A stretch of 64,000 nucleotides of DNA from Parafrankia irregularis (GTDB taxonomy: Bacteria > Actinomycetota > Actinomycetes > Frankiales > Frankiaceae): contig NZ_FAOZ01000040.1 in the NCBI RefSeq assembly GCF_001536285.1, positions 1-64,000 on the forward strand. The letters are read 5' to 3'. The translations under genes and the position numbers were made by a program. The notes under the pieces were generated by a model. That model saw only the letters and a program-made list of their open reading frames with translations, ran no database searches and was not told the DNA's origin. Below are positions 59,611 through 64,000 of the stretch, one piece after another (within the stretch, counting starts at the first letter, position 1; each line of letters begins with the position of its first letter).

Positions 59611-60912
59611 ATGACGACCGCGGCCCTTCTCGCCCTGTTCGCGTGCGCGCTGGCATGGCCGGCCCCACGCCTGCTGGCCGCCGCCCGTTGGCCGCACCGC
59701 TGTCCGCGCGCCGCGATCGTGCTGTGGCAGGCGATCGGCCTGGCCGGTGGGGTGTCCGCACTGCTCGCCGCGGCGGCGTTCACCGTGGCCCCGTTGTCGC
59801 AGGGCATCCCCGCCGCGATGGCCGACCACGCGGCCAACCTCCTGGCCGGCGACCCACTCGTCGGGCTCGGCCGGATGAATCTCATCGGTCTCGCGATCGC
59901 CGCCGCGCTGGCCGCCCGGCTGTTCGGCGTGTTGGCCGTGTCGACAGCGGCGACGCTGCGCGAACGTCATCGGCACCGGCACCTCGTCGATCTGGCCGGT
60001 CACCGGCACCGCGACCACCTCCACGATCACGCACATGGTCCCGTACACGGACGCAGCGCCGGCCACGGCCAGCCCGCGGAGTCAGGAACGCCCGCAGACG
60101 TCCCGAACGCGGGCGACGCCAACCCGGCGGGCGACCCGGCAGGGCCAGTTGGTGACCCGGCAGGGCCAGTAGGCGCCCCTGCCGGGCCAGAGGGCCGAGC
60201 GGCAGGGCCGATGGGCCTGGCGGGGGGCCGTGCCGAGCTTCCCGGCGAGGGGTGTTCCCTGTGCCTGCACCGGGAACGCAGCGCCGCCCGGCTGCGCATC
60301 CTCGACCATCCGGTCGCCGTCGCCTACTGCGTTCCCGGCGGGCGGCACGCGCGGGTCGTGGTCTCCGAGGGGCTGCTGCGAACGCTGACACCGGAGGAGC
60401 TCGACGCTGTCCTCGCGCACGAGGAGGCGCACGTCGCCGGCCGGCATGACCTGGTGATCCAGCCCTTCATGGCCTGGGAGCGCACCTTTCCGTTCCTGCG
60501 CCCGGCACGCGAGGCCACCGCCGCGGTGTCGCTGCTGGTCGAGATGCTCGCGGATGACGCCGCCGCGCAGCGGACCAGTGGGCGCACGCTGGCGCGGGCA
60601 CTGGCCCGGCTCGGGGTGACCCGTGCCGCGGTGCCCGCCGGCACGCTGGGGGTGACCGGCATGCCGCCGGGCACCGCCCCCGAGTCGCTGGCGGTGCTGG
60701 GAGTCGGCGGGGCCGGCCGCCTCGTCGCCACGATGACCACCTTTCTCGGCGAAAGCCCCGGCGCCCAGCGGCGCAGTCCCGTGCACACACCTGTTGTCAC
60801 CCGGATCTCCCGGCTGCTCGACCCCCCGACGGTCCCGATCTGGCTGCCCGGCGCGGCCTACCTCACCGCGGTGGCGGTGTTCCTCGCCCCGGTCCTGTTG
60901 CTGCTCCTCTGA
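59611..60912 (+). CDS. M56 (BlaR1-like) membrane peptidase with histidine-rich loop
   Basis: 433 residues. Membrane segments at both ends (TTAALLALFACALAWP, AIVLWQAIGLAGGVSALLAAA, LIGLAIAAALAARLFGVLAV, and C-terminal AAYLTAVAVFLAPVLLLLL). Zinc motif HEEAH at residues 270-274 in LDAVLAHEEAHVAGRHDLV; VEMLADDAAAQ supplies the third ligand region. Between segment 3 and the peptidase lies a striking His-rich loop (RHRHRHLVDLAGHRHRDHL, HDHAHGPVHG), then GDPAGPVG repeats and a CSLC pair. ATG 59611. Likely cuts or signals to BlaI; His loop suggests metal or haem sensing. Confidence 0.9.
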   Translation: MTTAALLALFACALAWPAPRLLAAARWPHRCPRAAIVLWQAIGLAGGVSALLAAAAFTVAPLSQGIPAAMADHAANLLAGDPLVGLGRMNLIGLAIAAALAARLFGVLAVSTAATLRERHRHRHLVDLAGHRHRDHLHDHAHGPVHGRSAGHGQPAESGTPADVPNAGDANPAGDPAGPVGDPAGPVGAPAGPEGRAAGPMGLAGGRAELPGEGCSLCLHRERSAARLRILDHPVAVAYCVPGGRHARVVVSEGLLRTLTPEELDAVLAHEEAHVAGRHDLVIQPFMAWERTFPFLRPAREATAAVSLLVEMLADDAAAQRTSGRTLARALARLGVTRAAVPAGTLGVTGMPPGTAPESLAVLGVGGAGRLVATMTTFLGESPGAQRRSPVHTPVVTRISRLLDPPTVPIWLPGAAYLTAVAVFLAPVLLLLL

Positions 60913-60922
60913 GAGACGTCCT

Positions 60923-63900
60923 TTGACCAGTCGCCCCGGCCCGTCGTCGCCCGCATCGGAACCAGACGGCCCCGCGGCCGGCGCGCAGGCGGGACCAAAG
61001 TCGCAACCACTACCAAAGTCACCACCGGCCTCACCGCTTCCGCCACCGACGCCGACGCCGACGCCAGCGCCGGCGTCGCCGTCGCCGTCGTCGCGGAGCC
61101 AGGCTCAGGATCCGGGTGGTTTCTCCGGCGGTGTCTCCTCCGACGCTCGCCACGCGGCAGTACGCGCCGACGTGCGCCGGCTGGGAACGCTGCTCGGTGA
61201 GGCGCTCACCCGCCACGAGGGCGCCGAGCTGCTCGACCTGGTCGAACGGGTCCGGCTGCTGGCCCGCGGTGAGGACGCCGGCGCCGAGCTCGCCACAGTG
61301 CTCGACGAGGTCGACGCATCCAGGGCGATTCCGCTGGCCCGGGCGTTCAGCGCCTACTTCCAGCTGGCCAACATCACCGAGCAGCTGCACCGCTCAAGGG
61401 AGATCTCCGACCGGTCGAGCGGGCGGCTGCAGGCGCTCACCGAGCAGATCGCCGACGCCGTGGCCGACGGCAGCCTGGACCCGGGCCTGCCCGCCGAGGT
61501 GATGCGGCGCCTTGAGCTCCGGCCGGTGTTCACCGCGCACCCCACCGAGGCCAGTCGACGCTCCGTGCTGGACACCCTGCGCGGCATCGCGGATCTGCTC
61601 GACGCCGCCGACGACCCGCGCCGCCCCGGTGCCGACGACGAACGGCTGGCCCGGCGGCTCGCCGAGATGGTGGACGTCCTGTGGCAGACCGACGAGCTGC
61701 GGGTCGAGCGGCCCAAGCCGGCGGATGAGGCCCGGTCCGCCACGTACTACCTGGGGTCGATCATCACCGAGGTCCTTCCGGACCTGCTGGAGGACCTGGA
61801 CCGGGCGCTGGCCCGGATCGGCGTGGAGCTGCCGGTCACCGCCCGCCCGCTGACGTTCGGCTCGTGGGCGGGCGGAGACCGGGACGGCAACCCGAACGTC
61901 ACCCCGGCCGTCACCCTCGAGGTCCTGAACCTTCAGCACGAGTTCGGCATCAGGGTGCTCACCGCGGCGCTCGACCGGCTGGTCCGTGAGCTGACCGCGT
62001 CCACCCGGGTCGTCGGGGAGATCAGTGCCGGGCTGCGGGCCGCGCTGGCAGCGGACCGGGCGGCGCTGCCCGAGGTGTACGGCCGGTTCATCCGGCTCAA
62101 CGCCGAGGAGCCCTACCGGCTCAAATGCAGCTACATCCTGGCCCGGCTGGCCGCCACCCGGGCCAGGCTCGCCGCCGGCTCCCCGCATGTGCCGGGCAAG
62201 GACTACCTGCGGATCACCGAGCTGGTGGACGAACTGGAGCTCATGCGGGCCTCCCTCGCCGCCAGCCACGGTGAGCTGGTGGCGAACGGGCCGGTGCTGC
62301 GCGCGATCCGGACCGCGAACGCCGCCGGGCTGTCGTTGGCGACACTCGACATCCGTGAGCATGCCGACGCCCATCACGCGACCCTCGGCGCGATCTACGA
62401 CCAGCTCGGCGAGCTCGACGTCCCCTATGCCAGCCTGGACCGACCAGCCCGGCTCGCGCTGCTGGTGGCGGAGCTGGCGGGGCGCCGACCGCTGCTCGGT
62501 GCGGTCCCGCCGCCGCTGCCGGAACGCGCCGCGCGGACTTTCGAGCTGCTCACCACGGTGCGCCGGGCGCTGGACCTGTACGGCGACGGTGTCATCGAGA
62601 GCTACATCGTGTCGATGACCAGAGGCGTCGACGACATCCTCGCGGTCGTCGTCCTCGCGCGGGAGGCGGGGCTCGTCGGCACGGGCCGCTCCGCGGGAGC
62701 GGAAACCGGCTCGGGCACCGCGACCGGCTCGGGCACCGCGGCGGGCACCAGCGCTGGTGCTGGTGCCGGCAGCCGTAGCGGCAGCGCAGCGGGCACGGGC
62801 GGGGCGTGGGCGCGCATCGGGTTCGTCCCGCTGTTCGAGACCGTCACCGAGCTGCGGGCGGCGGGCAGCCTGCTCGAGCGGCTGCTCGCGGATCCGTCCT
62901 ATCGCTCGCTGGTCGCGGCACGCGGTGACGTGCAGGAGGTCATGCTCGGTTACTCGGACTCGTCCAAGGACGCCGGCATCACCGCCTCCCAGTGGGAGAT
63001 CCACAAGGCGCAGCGCGAGCTGCGGGACACCGCGCGGGCCCACGGCGTCGTCCTGCGGCTGTTCCACGGCCGGGGCGGCTCGGTCGGCCGCGGCGGCGGC
63101 CCCTCCGGGGAGGCGATCCTCGCCCAGCCGTACGGCACCCTGGACGGGCCGATCAAGGTCACCGAGCAGGGCGAGGTGATCTCGGACAAGTACATCCTGC
63201 CCAGCCTCGCCCGGCAGAACCTGGAGATCGCCCTGGCCGCGGTGGTCGAGGCCTCGGTGCTGCACCGGACCTCTCGGCAGCCCGACCACGTCCTCGCCGG
63301 CTGGGACGACACGATGGCCGCGGTCTCGGAAGCGGCGCAGGGCGCCTACCGGTCGCTGGTGGCCGATCCCGCGCTGGTGCCGTTCTTCCTCGCCGCGACG
63401 CCCGTCGACGAGCTGGGGAACCTCAACATCGGTTCCCGGCCGGCGCGGCGGCCCGGCGGCACCGGGGGGCTCGCCGACCTGCGGGCCATCCCGTGGGTGT
63501 TCGGCTGGACGCAGTCACGGATCCTGCTGCCCGGCTGGTTCGGGGTCGGCTCCGGCCTGGCCGCGGCGCGCGTGGCCGGAGCCGGCGACGAGCTGGCCGA
63601 GATGTACCGCTCATGGCACTTCTTCCGCACCTTCCTCGGCAACGTCCAGATGACGCTGGCCAAGGCGGACCTCACGATCGCGCGCCACTACGTGTCCACC
63701 CTGGTCGATCCCGAGCAGGCCGGCCTGCTCGACGTCATCCGGGCCGAGTACGACCGCACGGTACGCGAGGTCCTGAGCGTCACCGGCCAGTCGGAACTGC
63801 TGGAGACCGCACCCGTGCTGCGACACACCCTGCAGGTCCGGGACGTCTATCTCGCTCCGCTGCACGCCCTGCAGGTGTCACTGCTGGCCCGCACCCGGGC

Positions 63901-63988
63901 CGCCGGCGACGACGCGGATCCCCGCCTGCGCCGCGGCCTGCTGCTGACCATCAACGGCATCGCCGCCGGCCTTCGCAACACCGGGTGA
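60923..63988 (+). CDS. ppc: Phosphoenolpyruvate carboxylase
   Basis: About 1021 residues. Catalytic His206 in FTAHPTEASRR, GSWAGGDRDGNPNVT, YSDSSKDAGITASQWE, and the mobile loop FHGRGGSVGRGGGP with Arg717. C-terminal WVFGWTQSRILLPGWFGVG and closing RNTG. Fixes bicarbonate to PEP giving oxaloacetate. The start is uncertain: TTG 60923 is the only fitting one and gives a Pro/Ser/Thr-rich N tail of about 65 residues. An odd Gly/Ser/Thr/Ala insertion of about 45 residues (about 586-628: TGSGTATGSGTAAGTSAGA) interrupts the region before IGFVPLFETV. Starts 10 bp after the M56 stop. Confidence 0.96.
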   Translation: MTSRPGPSSPASEPDGPAAGAQAGPKSQPLPKSPPASPLPPPTPTPTPAPASPSPSSRSQAQDPGGFSGGVSSDARHAAVRADVRRLGTLLGEALTRHEGAELLDLVERVRLLARGEDAGAELATVLDEVDASRAIPLARAFSAYFQLANITEQLHRSREISDRSSGRLQALTEQIADAVADGSLDPGLPAEVMRRLELRPVFTAHPTEASRRSVLDTLRGIADLLDAADDPRRPGADDERLARRLAEMVDVLWQTDELRVERPKPADEARSATYYLGSIITEVLPDLLEDLDRALARIGVELPVTARPLTFGSWAGGDRDGNPNVTPAVTLEVLNLQHEFGIRVLTAALDRLVRELTASTRVVGEISAGLRAALAADRAALPEVYGRFIRLNAEEPYRLKCSYILARLAATRARLAAGSPHVPGKDYLRITELVDELELMRASLAASHGELVANGPVLRAIRTANAAGLSLATLDIREHADAHHATLGAIYDQLGELDVPYASLDRPARLALLVAELAGRRPLLGAVPPPLPERAARTFELLTTVRRALDLYGDGVIESYIVSMTRGVDDILAVVVLAREAGLVGTGRSAGAETGSGTATGSGTAAGTSAGAGAGSRSGSAAGTGGAWARIGFVPLFETVTELRAAGSLLERLLADPSYRSLVAARGDVQEVMLGYSDSSKDAGITASQWEIHKAQRELRDTARAHGVVLRLFHGRGGSVGRGGGPSGEAILAQPYGTLDGPIKVTEQGEVISDKYILPSLARQNLEIALAAVVEASVLHRTSRQPDHVLAGWDDTMAAVSEAAQGAYRSLVADPALVPFFLAATPVDELGNLNIGSRPARRPGGTGGLADLRAIPWVFGWTQSRILLPGWFGVGSGLAAARVAGAGDELAEMYRSWHFFRTFLGNVQMTLAKADLTIARHYVSTLVDPEQAGLLDVIRAEYDRTVREVLSVTGQSELLETAPVLRHTLQVRDVYLAPLHALQVSLLARTRAAGDDADPRLRRGLLLTINGIAAGLRNTG

Positions 63989-64000
63989 CGCCGGTGGCAC

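Overview
The window looks like the chromosome of a high-GC actinomycete. Pointers are strong G/C at third codon positions, frequent GTG starts and ATGA/GTGA stop-start overlaps, a small SRP RNA just upstream of dnaX-ebfC-recR, an aspartokinase with an internal beta-subunit start followed by asd, and SARP, BlaI, HxlR and F420-type enzyme families. Frankia or a near relative is my best guess, by inference only; no marker here settles the genus.

Left arm (1-20255). It starts inside a sulfate-activation pair (cysNC, cysQ). A likely catabolic cluster follows (SDR, LLM oxidoreductase, aldehyde dehydrogenase, DUF1214-like protein, VOC protein). Then come a drug-type MFS exporter, a Ser/Thr kinase with an outside domain, a sugar-type oxidoreductase divergent from its LacI regulator with two perfect palindromic operators between them, a P450, a GntR/PBP regulator with an MFS exporter, and an HxlR regulator divergent from an NAD(P)-binding protein. 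Gene wreckage is scattered here: a glycosyl hydrolase family 1 tail, a possible dehydrogenase E1 scrap, a frameshifted CU044_5270-type gene and the tail of a dead integrase.

Integrated element (20339-36765). A 16.4-kb actinomycete integrative and conjugative element sits in a tRNA-Ser(GGA) gene. Both ends carry an identical 58-bp repeat made of the tRNA 3' half. Its backbone is in standard order: XRE regulator, small plasmid-type proteins, DUF2637 membrane protein, FtsK/TraB-like translocase, two small proteins, SSB, primase-polymerase, DUF3631 helicase-like protein, excisionase and tyrosine integrase. Its left part is AT-richer cargo: a repeat protein, an XRE-ImmA/IrrE peptidase coupled to a DUF4411 PIN-like protein, and an opposing gene with a DUF559/Vsr-like nuclease end. 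I also see an iteron-like cluster inside the 3' end of the DUF3631 gene, a 16-bp-arm inverted repeat right after the translocase gene, a 42-bp hairpin block duplicated before tra and int, and paired GAGACC sites near both ends. The dead integrase tail just outside the left repeat has the same spacing to its repeat as the live integrase has to the right one, so an earlier element used this site.

Right arm (36712-64000). This holds tRNA-Ser, SRP RNA, dnaX-ebfC-recR, a SARP regulator, an alcohol dehydrogenase, TerD, ask-asd, a cold-shock gene with a classic terminator, an aldo/keto reductase, a CYTH-CHAD protein, a CPBP protease, cydAB, blaI, an M56 peptidase and ppc. Four matching TTCTACG-N3-CGTAGAA dyads lie between cydA and blaI, suggesting that a BlaI/M56 module controls cytochrome bd oxidase. 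A palindromic dispersed repeat occurs three times around this module.
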